Below, piece by piece: positions 24,664-33,435 of a stretch of 64,000 bases of DNA. The stretch comes from Bacteroidales bacterium UBA3289 (GTDB lineage: Bacteria > Bacteroidota > Bacteroidia > Bacteroidales > UBA932). The stretch lies in contig DETL01000002.1 of assembly GCA_002361625.1 (NCBI GenBank), positions 1-64,000 on the forward strand, written 5' to 3'. Under the pieces are notes generated by a model. It made no database searches. It had not been told where the DNA came from and worked only from the letters and a program-made list of their open reading frames with translations. Numbering within the stretch: position 1 is the stretch's first letter; each line of letters opens with the position of its first letter. The translations under genes were made by a program, and so were the position numbers.

Positions 24664-26184
24664 TTATTCAATATTTTCTGGCACTTCGCAAACGACGCGG
24701 AAGCCGATGGCCTTGACATCGGAGTACCACCAGATGCTCTTGGGATTCTGCGGGTCGGTGCGCAGCCAGTCGTCGTGGCGGGTATGGCTGCGGGCCGCGC
24801 AGCGGACGTCGCCGGCGGCATCGGCATAGGAACCGCCGCGGACGACGAATTCCTCACCGTCCTGAGGGCCCTTCGGGTCCAGGGCGCCGTCGGAAATCCG
24901 GTCGTACGCATCCGGGGCGTACCGGTCGGAGCAGTACTCCATGACGTTACCGAGCATGTTCTTGAGGCCGAAGGGATTGGCCTTGATCCAGGAAGGCTCC
25001 TGCGTATGGGCCGGGGAGTTGCCGCTGTACACCACGTAACGGGCGATCATCGTCGTGTCCGTTCCGAAGAGGCGCCGCAGTCCCCGGGGATCGTAGCGCT
25101 TGGGATCGCCCTCGAAGAAGTAGGGCGTATCGGTACCGCCGCGGGCGGCATATTCCCACTCCGCTTCCGTGGGAAGGCGGTAGTGCTTGCCGGTCTTGAG
25201 CGACAGCCACAGGCAGAAGGTTTCCGCGGCATAATGCGTCATGGTGATGGCCGGACGGTCTCCCATGCCCCAGCCCTGGTCGGGAAGGCCGAAAGGCGGG
25301 GTGGGACCGGTGACGGCGTCCAGGCCGGGCCGGCTGTTGGCTTCATAGACGACGGCGGGCGGGGTACGTCCCTCGGACATGGTCTCGTTGTAGAAACTCC
25401 AGAACTGCCGCCAGGTGATTTCGGTCTCCGCCATGAAGAAGCGGGAGATGCGGACCCGCTTCTGCGGCCCCTCGTCCTCGCGGCGTCTCGGCTCGTTCTC
25501 CGGGCTTCCCAGCATGAATTCGCCGCCCGGAACGGCAATCATCCGGATCGACGCGTTGGTTCCGGGGACGGTTTCCGTAAAGGATTCGAAGCGCTCGGGA
25601 GTGGCCGGTGCCTCATAGATTTCACCGCTGCCGGTATCGACCTTGCCCTGCAGTTTCTTGTGGGAGTATCCTTCGATGTAGTGGCCGGCGTTGAGATGGC
25701 AGCTGACGCAGGAAAGATGGAGCTTCTCGGCATTCTCCTCGTAGTAGAGATGGGCGGCGATGCCATCGTCGCTGATACCCTCCGGGAACAGGTTCTGGTG
25801 GCATTTCAGGCAGGAGGCGTTATAGACGATCCGCTCGGCATGATCCACGGAACGCTTGGCGGCCCAGTCGATCTCGTCCGGGTCCTTGGTCATCTTCGCC
25901 CACATGTCCTTGGCGCCCATCTTGATCTTGACCATGTAGAAACGGGCGATACCGTCCTCCTTCGGAGGCAGGTGGCAGGCGGCGCAGTCGGTGACGACGC
26001 CGCTTCCGTTCAGATAGTGGGGAGACTGTTTCCAGAGCAGGTCGGCCTCCTCATGGTAATGGCAGCGCATGCAGGAGTCGTTGGTGGACGTATAGGTGTC
26101 CACGGACACCAGGGCCACCATCGATACAATGCCCAGTGCCAAACCTCCAAGAACGGCGCCCCAGATGATACGTTTCTTGCCCAT
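24664..26184 (-). CDS. Membrane tetraheme cytochrome c fused to FGE-like (SUMF1) domain
   Basis: The 506-residue protein has one N-terminal membrane anchor (~7-27) and no cut site. A NapC/NirT/NrfH-like segment with four CxxCH heme motifs follows: Cys38-His42, Cys67-His71, Cys125-His129 and Cys159-His163. Residues ~205-500 are a formylglycine-generating-enzyme-like domain (MIAVPGGEFMLGSPENEP, RLPTEAEWEYAARGG, NPFGLKNMLGNVMEYCSD, VVRGGSYADAAGDVRCAARS, GFRVVCE). The two copper-binding cysteines of true FGE lie between GGSY and RCAARS; here that stretch has none, so sulfatase activation is unlikely. NrfH-type proteins exchange electrons with quinols. As first gene of the operon it probably serves the exported oxidoreductase. 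Confidence 0.9.
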   Translation of the reverse strand: MGKKRIIWGAVLGGLALGIVSMVALVSVDTYTSTNDSCMRCHYHEEADLLWKQSPHYLNGSGVVTDCAACHLPPKEDGIARFYMVKIKMGAKDMWAKMTKDPDEIDWAAKRSVDHAERIVYNASCLKCHQNLFPEGISDDGIAAHLYYEENAEKLHLSCVSCHLNAGHYIEGYSHKKLQGKVDTGSGEIYEAPATPERFESFTETVPGTNASIRMIAVPGGEFMLGSPENEPRRREDEGPQKRVRISRFFMAETEITWRQFWSFYNETMSEGRTPPAVVYEANSRPGLDAVTGPTPPFGLPDQGWGMGDRPAITMTHYAAETFCLWLSLKTGKHYRLPTEAEWEYAARGGTDTPYFFEGDPKRYDPRGLRRLFGTDTTMIARYVVYSGNSPAHTQEPSWIKANPFGLKNMLGNVMEYCSDRYAPDAYDRISDGALDPKGPQDGEEFVVRGGSYADAAGDVRCAARSHTRHDDWLRTDPQNPKSIWWYSDVKAIGFRVVCEVPENIE

Positions 26185-26201
26185 GACGAGTTACAGATTT
26201 T

Positions 26202-26250
26202 CAAAGATACGAAAAAAGAGGGAAAATCCGGCTGAAAATCCGTATCTTTC
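26202..26250. promoter_or_regulatory. Divergent promoter pair
   Basis: TATCTTTG on the minus strand (26209-26202) precedes the tetraheme gene by 17 bases. TATCTTTC on the plus strand (26243-26250) precedes the carboxylesterase gene by 20. No clear -33 TTTG was found for either. Confidence 0.5.
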
Positions 26251-26270
26251 GCAAGAAAAAAACACATCTC

Positions 26271-27629
26271 ATGAAAAGCAAGCTGACCGTACTGTCTCTC
26301 CTCACACTGCTGACCGCATGCACGGCCGGGGACCCCGTCATCACCGTCTCCGGCGGAAAGATCCAGGGTATCGTATCCGAAAACCCCGAGGTCACCGTCT
26401 TCAAAGGCATCCCTTATGCCGCGCCGCCCGTGGGCGACCTCCGCTGGCAGGCGCCTCAGCCGGTGAAGCCGTGGGAAGGCGTCCGTACCTGCGACACGTT
26501 CGGGCGCATCGCCTGGCAGCCCGGCAATGCGCCCGGCACCTTCTACGGCGACGAATTTTACTGGGAAGGAACGCCCGAGCCCAGCGAGGACTGCCTGTAC
26601 CTGAACGTATGGGCCCCGGCCAAGACCGTCGGCAAGCCGGAAGCCGGACTTCCCGTCACCCTCTGGATCCACGGCGGCGCTTTCATGAACGGCTATGGCT
26701 ACGAAGTCACCATGGACGGAGACGAATGGGCGAAGCGGGGCGTCATCCTCGTCACCATCAACTACCGCCTCGGCACCTTCGGTTTCCTGTCCCACCCCGA
26801 ACTGACGGCCGAGCAGGGCCAGTCCGGTAACTACGGCATGATGGACCAGATCGCCGCGCTCCAATGGGTCCATGACAACATCGCGGCCTTCGGCGGAGAT
26901 CCGTCCCGGGTCACCGTCTTCGGACAGAGCGCCGGCGCGATGAGCGTGAAGAACCTCCTCGCCTCTCCCTGCTCCCGCGGCCTTCTCGCCGGAGCCATCA
27001 TCCAGAGCGGCGGCGGTATCGGCCTCCGTTCCCTCTCCCCCACCGGCGGCATTCCGCAGTCCTTCTATGACGAGCAGGGAAAAGCCATCATGGACCATTC
27101 CAGCCTCACCGACCTCTCCCTGATGCGGGAGGCCTCCGCCGAGACCGTCTTCGCCGCCTCCGGCAAGTATTCCGCCGACGGGAAGGGCTGGGTGATGCTG
27201 TCCCCGCACATCGACGGGAAAGTCCTGACCGAGGACTTCGACCAAGCCCTGTACGATGGGTCCCTGGCACCGGTTCCCATCATGATCGGCTACAACAAAG
27301 ACGACATGGGCCTCCTCGCCGGCGAGCCGGTGGACCGCTTCTGCGCCGTCCGCGACTCCCTGGGCTTCCCGGTCTATGAATACGAGTTCCTCCGCGAACT
27401 CCCCACCGATGAGGCGCATCCGAAGTCCGCAGCCGGCGCCTTCCATTCCGCCGAGCTCTGGTACATGTTCGGCACCCTCTCCCGCAGCTGGCGCCCCTTC
27501 ACCGAGGCTGATTACGCCCTTTCAGAGCGGATGCTGGACGCCTGGACGGCCTTCTGCAAGACGGGCAACCCCGGCTGGGACGCCTATAAGCACGACAAGC
27601 CCTTCAAGCAGGAATTCGACATCCAGTAG
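26271..27629 (+). CDS. Type-B carboxylesterase lipoprotein
   Basis: This 452-residue lipoprotein (lipobox LLTAC, Cys 16) belongs to the carboxylesterase/lipase alpha/beta hydrolases: VFKGIPYAAPPVGDLRW, SEDCLYLNVW, WIHGGAFMNGYG (oxyanion loop) and the nucleophile elbow FGQSAGAMS with Ser220. It is shorter than the usual 500-550 residues, mainly in the region before the C-terminal end, where the His motif is not obvious. The role is probably removal of an ester from a plant-derived compound outside the cell or in the periplasm. It precedes the CE1 gene by 103 bases, which hold a separate promoter. Confidence 0.85.
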   Translation: MKSKLTVLSLLTLLTACTAGDPVITVSGGKIQGIVSENPEVTVFKGIPYAAPPVGDLRWQAPQPVKPWEGVRTCDTFGRIAWQPGNAPGTFYGDEFYWEGTPEPSEDCLYLNVWAPAKTVGKPEAGLPVTLWIHGGAFMNGYGYEVTMDGDEWAKRGVILVTINYRLGTFGFLSHPELTAEQGQSGNYGMMDQIAALQWVHDNIAAFGGDPSRVTVFGQSAGAMSVKNLLASPCSRGLLAGAIIQSGGGIGLRSLSPTGGIPQSFYDEQGKAIMDHSSLTDLSLMREASAETVFAASGKYSADGKGWVMLSPHIDGKVLTEDFDQALYDGSLAPVPIMIGYNKDDMGLLAGEPVDRFCAVRDSLGFPVYEYEFLRELPTDEAHPKSAAGAFHSAELWYMFGTLSRSWRPFTEADYALSERMLDAWTAFCKTGNPGWDAYKHDKPFKQEFDIQ

Positions 27630-27644
27630 CGTTTTCCGCCCTTT

Positions 27645-27671
27645 TAAACAAGGGAAGAAAAGATTGAACAG
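27645..27671 (+). promoter_or_regulatory. Putative regulator site 1 (AACA direct repeat, spacing 20)
   Basis: TAAACAAG (27645-27652) and TGAACAG (27665-27671) lie 20 bases apart, with GAAAA between them, and match site 2 (28836-28861) closely. They end about 30 bases before the -7 box of the CE1 gene. Confidence 0.5.
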
Positions 27672-27679
27672 GAGGATAC

Positions 27680-27727
27680 TGTCCGATTGGTCGGAGCGCA
27701 TTACCTTTGCATCCGACCAATCTGACA
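27680..27727 (+). promoter_or_regulatory. -7 box flanked by a 16-base inverted repeat
   Basis: TGTCCGATTGGTCGGA (27680-27695) and TCCGACCAATCTGACA (27712-27727) are inverted copies with 15 of 16 bases matching. TACCTTTG (27702-27709) lies exactly between them. The start codon follows at 27733. It may be an operator or an mRNA hairpin close to the start. Confidence 0.65.
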
Positions 27728-27732
27728 CTGAA

Positions 27733-28815
27733 ATGAAACGACTCCTGATCCTCTCCGCAGCCTGCCTCCTGGCGCTGCCGCTCAGCGCACAATGGATGCG
27801 CCAGCCCACCCCGAACGACACGCTCCAATCCACCCGCACCCTTCCGGACGGGAAGGTCCTGTTCCAGATCTATGCGCCCGAGGCGCAAACGGTCTCCGTG
27901 ACCGGAGACCTGCCGTGGGGTAATCCCGTCCGCTTCGAAAAAGCGGAGAACGGCGTCTGGAAAGGCCTCTGCGACGGCCTTGGCGAGGGCGTGTTCCGCT
28001 ATTCCTTCGTCGTGGACGGCGTACGTGTCCAGGACCCCAAGGCGCCCCTCTCCGCCGAACAGGCCTCTCTCCTGACCGTAGGGGAAGGCTACGTGAAGGA
28101 CGTTCCGCACGGGGCCGTCGCCCAGCGGTACTACTATTCCAAGAACCTCAAGCAGATGCGCCGGCTCCATGTATGGACCCCGGCCGGGTATGAAAAGACC
28201 ACGGAAAAGCTGCCGGTGCTGTATCTGATCCACGGCGGTGGCGACAATGACGCCTCCTGGCCCGGCGTGGGCGCGGCCGGATGGATCCTGGACAACCTCC
28301 TCGCCGAGGGGAAGATGGTCCCGATGATCGTCGTCATGCCCAACGGTACCATTCCCGTGCAGAACGAGGTCCCGCCGTTCGCCGAGGACATGGTCTCCTC
28401 CATCATCCCTTTCATCGAAGCCAACTACAATGTCCTCACGGATAAGGACCACCGCGCCGTGGCCGGCCTGTCCATGGGCGGCATGGAGACAATGGAAGTA
28501 GCCTTCAACCACCCCGAGATGTTCTCCTATGTCTGGGTTCTGAGTTCTTCCCTCGCCCCCGGACAGGATCCGGCGGCCGAAAGCGCCCGGCTCCGCGTGA
28601 AGGAGAACGCTGCGAAGATGAACCGCAGCTTCAAGGCCCTCGTCTTCACGCAGGGCGGTCCCACCGACATCGCGTACAAGAACTGCGAAAACACCCGCGC
28701 GCAGCTCACCAAGGACGGACTCCGCTTCGACTATATGGAGAACGCCCAGGCCGGCCACAGCTGGACCACCTGGCGGGCCGATCTCCAGGTTCTCGCTCCC
28801 ACCCTGTTCAAATAA
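27733..28815 (+). CDS. CE1-type esterase with N-terminal CBM48-like domain (copy 1)
   Basis: This 360-residue protein starts MKRLLILSAACLLALPLSAQ (signal peptide). Residues ~30-110 form an early-set beta sandwich of the CBM48/E-set type (VLFQIYAPEAQTVSVTGDLP, YSFVVDGVRVQDP). The esterase domain (~120-360) has YLIHGGGDNDASW, the nucleophile Ser247 in GLSMGG and the catalytic His in AGHSWTTWR. Enzymes of this arrangement remove feruloyl or acetyl groups from arabinoxylan and similar glycans. Two further copies of the same arrangement lie at 28973 and 40013. It has its own promoter with an inverted repeat. Confidence 0.88.
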   Translation: MKRLLILSAACLLALPLSAQWMRQPTPNDTLQSTRTLPDGKVLFQIYAPEAQTVSVTGDLPWGNPVRFEKAENGVWKGLCDGLGEGVFRYSFVVDGVRVQDPKAPLSAEQASLLTVGEGYVKDVPHGAVAQRYYYSKNLKQMRRLHVWTPAGYEKTTEKLPVLYLIHGGGDNDASWPGVGAAGWILDNLLAEGKMVPMIVVMPNGTIPVQNEVPPFAEDMVSSIIPFIEANYNVLTDKDHRAVAGLSMGGMETMEVAFNHPEMFSYVWVLSSSLAPGQDPAAESARLRVKENAAKMNRSFKALVFTQGGPTDIAYKNCENTRAQLTKDGLRFDYMENAQAGHSWTTWRADLQVLAPTLFK

Positions 28816-28835
28816 AGGCACTTGCGAGGCGCTTT

Positions 28836-28861
28836 GAACAAGTACGAAAAAAAATGAACAA
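28836..28861 (+). promoter_or_regulatory. Putative regulator site 2 (GAACA direct repeat, spacing 20)
   Basis: GAACAAG (28836-28842) and GAACAAG (28856-28862) are 20 bases apart with GAAAA between them. TACCTTTG at 28923-28930 is the probable -7 box of the following operon (28973-36305). Confidence 0.55.
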
Positions 28862-28972
28862 GCCGTTTTCCCCACCGGAAAACAATTGAACGGTACACAT
28901 AAGGAACGCAGAAACCAATCCGTACCTTTGCCATCGGTACAACCAGCCAAACAACCATTAATTCATAACATC

Positions 28973-30151
28973 ATGAAACACATCCTCACAACCGTCGCCC
29001 TGTCCCTGGCCATCGCCGGCGCGATGAACGCCCAGGAACTGACGAACTTCAACTTCGGCGGACGCCAGAAGCCCATCGTCTCCCCGGAAATCCAGAACGA
29101 CAGCGTGACCTTCCGCCTGAAGGCCGACTACGCCACCGTCGTCAAGCTCAGCGGATCCTGGATGCCCAACCCCTGGGGCGGCACCATCGACATGCACCGC
29201 GTCGAAAACAACGTCTGGGAAGTGAAGATCCCGCTGCCGGAGCCGGAAATCTACACCTATAATTTCGTCGTGGACGGCGTCATGGTGAACGACCCGCAGA
29301 ACGTTTATGTCCAGCGTGACGGCACCCGCTATCTCCCGATGTTCACCGTTCCGGGCAAGCGAACCGAGAACTATGGTGAAGCGACCCAGCACGGCACCGT
29401 GAGCCATCCCTGGTATCACAGCGAGATCCTGGGCATGGACCGCCGCCTGACCGTCTATACTCCATACGGCTACGAGGCCAATCCCAAAAAGAAATATCCG
29501 GTCCTGTACCTGCTGCACGGCGCCGGCGGTGACGAAGAGGCCTGGACCTCCATGGGCCGTACCGCCCAGATCCTGGACAACCTCATCGAGAAGGGCCTTG
29601 CCGAGCCGATGATCGTCGTCATGCCCAACGGCAACGCCAACCAGGCGGCCGCCCGCACCCTCGGTATCCCTGAGAAGCCGATGCAGATGCGCTGGGACCG
29701 TGACGCCATCGCGAAGATGAGCGAAGCCGAGCGCGACCTCCTCATGAACGGCTACGTCCGGAGCCTCTGCACCGAAATCGTCCCCTTCATCGAGAAGAAC
29801 TTCCGTGCCATTCCCAAGCCCGCTTCCCGCGCCATCGCCGGCCTGTCCATGGGCGGCGGCCACACCATCTCCGCTTCCGTCCTGTATCCGGAGCTGTTCG
29901 ACTACATCTGCCCTCTCTCCGCGGCCGGTGACGCCACGCCCGAGCAGCTTGCCGCCCTCAAGAAGGCCGGCGTGAAGCTCTACTTCCTCGCCTGCGGCAA
30001 CACCGACTTCCTGTTCCAGCGGGCTGAGGACATGCACGCCAAGCTCAATGAACTGGACTTCCCGCACGAATACTTCGTCTCCGACGGCGGCCATGTCTGG
30101 TCCAACTGGCGCCTGTACCTGAACACCTTCGCCCAGAAGCTGTTCAAGTAA
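28973..30151 (+). CDS. CE1-type esterase with N-terminal CBM48-like domain (copy 2)
   Basis: This 392-residue protein starts MKHILTTVALSLAIAGAMNAQ (signal peptide). It has the same plan as copy 1: E-set domain (VTFRLKADYATVVKLSGSW, YTYNFVVDGVMVNDP), then the hydrolase with YLLHGAGGDEEAW, Ser292 in GLSMGG and a C-terminal DGGHVWSNWR carrying the His. A longer insertion follows VVMPNGNANQAA. It is the first gene of the SusC/SusD operon, 37 bases before susC, which suggests the esterase works on the glycan that the SusCD pair imports. Confidence 0.88.
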   Translation: MKHILTTVALSLAIAGAMNAQELTNFNFGGRQKPIVSPEIQNDSVTFRLKADYATVVKLSGSWMPNPWGGTIDMHRVENNVWEVKIPLPEPEIYTYNFVVDGVMVNDPQNVYVQRDGTRYLPMFTVPGKRTENYGEATQHGTVSHPWYHSEILGMDRRLTVYTPYGYEANPKKKYPVLYLLHGAGGDEEAWTSMGRTAQILDNLIEKGLAEPMIVVMPNGNANQAAARTLGIPEKPMQMRWDRDAIAKMSEAERDLLMNGYVRSLCTEIVPFIEKNFRAIPKPASRAIAGLSMGGGHTISASVLYPELFDYICPLSAAGDATPEQLAALKKAGVKLYFLACGNTDFLFQRAEDMHAKLNELDFPHEYFVSDGGHVWSNWRLYLNTFAQKLFK

Positions 30152-30188
30152 ACCCTGATCGACAACCAACCATCATTACCTAATCAAC

Positions 30189-33100
30189 ATGAGAAAATCC
30201 AACTTGCTCAAGCGAGTGGTGTCCGTTGCACTGGGGCTTGTCCTCGGTGCCGCGGCATTGCTTGCGCAGAACACCATCACGGTGACCGGCACGGTCACGG
30301 ATGCCCAGAAGGAGCCGATCATCGGCGCTTCTGTCCTGCAACAGGGCACCACCGTCGGTGCAGCGACCGACGTGGACGGCAACTTCACGCTCACAGTGCC
30401 TGAGGGCGCAGTCCTCGAGTTCTCCTCCATCGGCTTCGAAACCCGTACGCTCCGGGCCACGTCCAAGATGAACGTCATCCTGGTGGAAGATTCCGAGCTC
30501 CTCAATGAGACGGTGGTCGTCGGTTACGGTGTCCAGAAGAGGGAGTCCCTGACGGGTTCCATCAGCCAGATCCGATCCGAGGACATCGCTGCCACCAAGA
30601 CCGCCGACGGCGTCGCCGCCCTGCAGGGAAAGATCCCGGGCCTGCTGATCACCCAGAACAGCGGCAAGCCGGGCGCCTTCGCCTCCGAGATCAACCTCCG
30701 TGGCTTCGGCACCCCGATGGTCGTCGTGGACGGTGTCGTCCGCAGCACCACCCGCACCCGTAAGTCCACCACCTACAACACGAACCCGAACGCCCTGGAG
30801 TCCTACACGGACCTCTCCGTCCTCCAAGAACTGAATCCGGACGACATCGAGAGCATCTCCGTCCTGAAGGACGCCTCCGCGACCATCTACGGTCTCGGCG
30901 CCCAGAACGGCGTCATCCTCATCACCACCAAGAAGGGCCAGGTACGCAAGCCTTCCGTGAACTTCTCCGCCAACGTGAGCCTGGCTTCCCCGGTCGTCCC
31001 GCGCGACGTGGAGAGCTGGACCTCCTTCATGAAGTGGGAGAACGCCATGTCGGACGTCGCCAAGATGAGCCACCGCTTCTCCGACGAGACCATCGCCGCC
31101 TATGAGCGCGGTGACGAGGGACTGGTCTATACCGACTGGTACAATGAAGTCTATCGCAAGTTCGCCGTCAACCAGCAGTACAACGTTTCCCTCACGGGCG
31201 GTACCGAGACGGTCAACTACTACTTCGGCGCCAACTATGCCGACGACAACCCCGTCCTGAAGGGCGACGCCTACGGCTACAAGCGTTACGGTTTTAACGG
31301 CAACATCTCCGTCAAGCTCACCCCCGCGCTCACAATGCGCTACACCACCAGCGTCCGCCAGAGCAACAACCTGGGCATGGGCGACTTCGATATGGACTGG
31401 AACATCTTCTACTACATCTACCAGTCCAACCCGATGGTAGGCGTCCACACCAAGGACAATCCCAACCACTACTCCGACGTGGAAGAGCACACCAACCCGG
31501 TCGCGCTCCTGGACACCGACGCCTCCGGTTTCACCAAGACCGACCGGAAGGACTTCAGCAACACCGTGGACTTCACCTACGACGCTCCTTTCCTCAAGGG
31601 CCTGCAGTTCCAGGCGACCGGCGCCTATGACTTCGGCCGCATGAAGCAGCGCACCCTCGTCAAGAAGATGAAGCTCTACAACTACCTGACCGACATCTCC
31701 GAGCAGGGCATGGAGACCCGCCAGGAAACCCAGTATGCCGAGATGTGGAACGACAACACCCGCGTTTACGGCCGTTTCCAGGCCCTGTACAACCGCCAGT
31801 TCGGCGCGCACAACATCTCCGCCATGCTGGGCGGCGAGCTCACCAGCATCACCAATGCCATGATCGGCGCTTCCCGCTATTATGGCGTGGACGGCGACCA
31901 TTACCTCTACACCCACGACGTCATCAACCAGGCCCTCGCCTCCCGTGACGACAACCAGGGCACCCGTTCCTCCAGCCGGACCGCCGGCTACATCGGCCGC
32001 CTGAACTACAACTACATGGGCAAGTACCTCGTGGAGGTCATGGGCCGTTACGACGGCAACTACATGTTCCAGAGAGGAAAGCGCTGGAGCCTGTTCCCGT
32101 CCTACTCCGTGGGCTGGCGCATCTCCGAGGAGAAGTTCTTCAAGAACATCTTCCCCTACGTGAACAACCTCAAGTTCCGCTGGTCCGACGGTTTCACCGG
32201 CGCCCCGCAAGGCTCCGCCTACGCGTACATCAACGGCTACACCGCCAGCGGCTCCTGGGTATTCTCCGACGGCGGCACCACCACCGGCTATGCCAACAGC
32301 CAGGTCGCCAACACCATTCTCACCTGGGCCAAGGTCCGCATGATGGACTTCGGCGTGGACTGGGAGCTGTGGCAGGGCAAGTTCGGCGGTACCTTCGACT
32401 GGTTCAAGCGCCAGATGCTGGGCACGGCGGCCGTGCGCAACGCCTCCCTCCCGGACTTCTACGCCGTCTCCCTCCCGTCCGAGAACCTCAACCGCAGCGA
32501 GAACGTGGGTATGGAACTGTCCCTGTACCACCGCAACAGCATCGGCAACTTCTCCTATCGCGTCCAGGCGACGGCCACCTTCTCCCGCAACCGTCCCACT
32601 TACATCGAAAGTGAAAATACCCGGGTGTACAAGTCCTCCATGGACTACTGGAAGAACGGCACCCTGAACCGCTGGAACGGTTACATGGGCGGCAGCACCT
32701 ATCACTGGACCGGAAACCGTTTCACCTCCGTGAACGACGCCAACGCCAGCGAGGTCCTCTACACCACCGACGGCTCCAAGGAAGGCAACCGCGGCCTGAT
32801 CGTGGGCCAGTATGAGCTGGTGGACCGCAACGGGAACGGTTACATCGACGGCGAAGACGTGTTCTACACCTGGGGTGGCGGCAATCCTCCGCTCCAGTTC
32901 GGCCTGAATTTCAGCGGCAGCTACAAGAACTTCGACTTCGCCCTCCTGTTCAACGGCGCGACCATGAAGTACAAGAGCTACGGCCTGAGCGCTTACGCCG
33001 GCTTCGGCAAGCTCAACTACCTGCCGTCCCACTACACCGACGCCTACCATGTGGCGAACTACGGCGACGATCCCTGGAATCCTGAGACCCAGTGGGTGGA

Positions 33101-33422
33101 AGGTTACTGGCCGGCCCTGGTCCGCGTGGCCCAGGTGGGCTCCTACAACAGCCCGTCCTACGGCAACAACCAGCCGTACAACTATGTGAATGCCAGCTTC
33201 CTCCGTCTGAAGACCATCGAACTGGGCTACCGCGTGAGCCCGAACTTCCTCCGGAAGATGGGCATCAAGAGCGCCCGCGTCTTCTTCAACGGCGGCAACC
33301 TGCTGACCATCTGCAACCCGCTCCTCAAGTATGTGGATCCCGAATCCAACGACAGCGGCCGCGCCGGCGGTGAATTCCAGATCAACAAGACCTACAGCTT
33401 CGGTTTCAACCTCAACTTCTAA
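30189..33422 (+). CDS. SusC/RagA-type TonB-dependent glycan importer
   Basis: This 1077-residue outer-membrane barrel has a signal peptide (ALLAQ), a carboxypeptidase-regulatory-like domain (~30-110, VTGTVTDAQKEPIIGASVLQ), a TonB box region NETVVVGYGVQKRESLTG, the plug (~115-240) and a long barrel ending YSFGFNLNF with the terminal Phe. It imports oligosaccharides together with the SusD protein encoded 13 bases downstream. The codon choice is the most biased in the window (GGC, CTC, AAC), as expected of a highly expressed protein. Confidence 0.97.
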   Translation: MRKSNLLKRVVSVALGLVLGAAALLAQNTITVTGTVTDAQKEPIIGASVLQQGTTVGAATDVDGNFTLTVPEGAVLEFSSIGFETRTLRATSKMNVILVEDSELLNETVVVGYGVQKRESLTGSISQIRSEDIAATKTADGVAALQGKIPGLLITQNSGKPGAFASEINLRGFGTPMVVVDGVVRSTTRTRKSTTYNTNPNALESYTDLSVLQELNPDDIESISVLKDASATIYGLGAQNGVILITTKKGQVRKPSVNFSANVSLASPVVPRDVESWTSFMKWENAMSDVAKMSHRFSDETIAAYERGDEGLVYTDWYNEVYRKFAVNQQYNVSLTGGTETVNYYFGANYADDNPVLKGDAYGYKRYGFNGNISVKLTPALTMRYTTSVRQSNNLGMGDFDMDWNIFYYIYQSNPMVGVHTKDNPNHYSDVEEHTNPVALLDTDASGFTKTDRKDFSNTVDFTYDAPFLKGLQFQATGAYDFGRMKQRTLVKKMKLYNYLTDISEQGMETRQETQYAEMWNDNTRVYGRFQALYNRQFGAHNISAMLGGELTSITNAMIGASRYYGVDGDHYLYTHDVINQALASRDDNQGTRSSSRTAGYIGRLNYNYMGKYLVEVMGRYDGNYMFQRGKRWSLFPSYSVGWRISEEKFFKNIFPYVNNLKFRWSDGFTGAPQGSAYAYINGYTASGSWVFSDGGTTTGYANSQVANTILTWAKVRMMDFGVDWELWQGKFGGTFDWFKRQMLGTAAVRNASLPDFYAVSLPSENLNRSENVGMELSLYHRNSIGNFSYRVQATATFSRNRPTYIESENTRVYKSSMDYWKNGTLNRWNGYMGGSTYHWTGNRFTSVNDANASEVLYTTDGSKEGNRGLIVGQYELVDRNGNGYIDGEDVFYTWGGGNPPLQFGLNFSGSYKNFDFALLFNGATMKYKSYGLSAYAGFGKLNYLPSHYTDAYHVANYGDDPWNPETQWVEGYWPALVRVAQVGSYNSPSYGNNQPYNYVNASFLRLKTIELGYRVSPNFLRKMGIKSARVFFNGGNLLTICNPLLKYVDPESNDSGRAGGEFQINKTYSFGFNLNF

Positions 33423-33435
33423 TCCTTCCGAGACA

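Noticed and set aside
24664..26184. Sulfatase-activating enzyme.
   Set aside because: The copper-site cysteines are missing, no sulfatase gene is in the window, and the domain is fused to a cytochrome.
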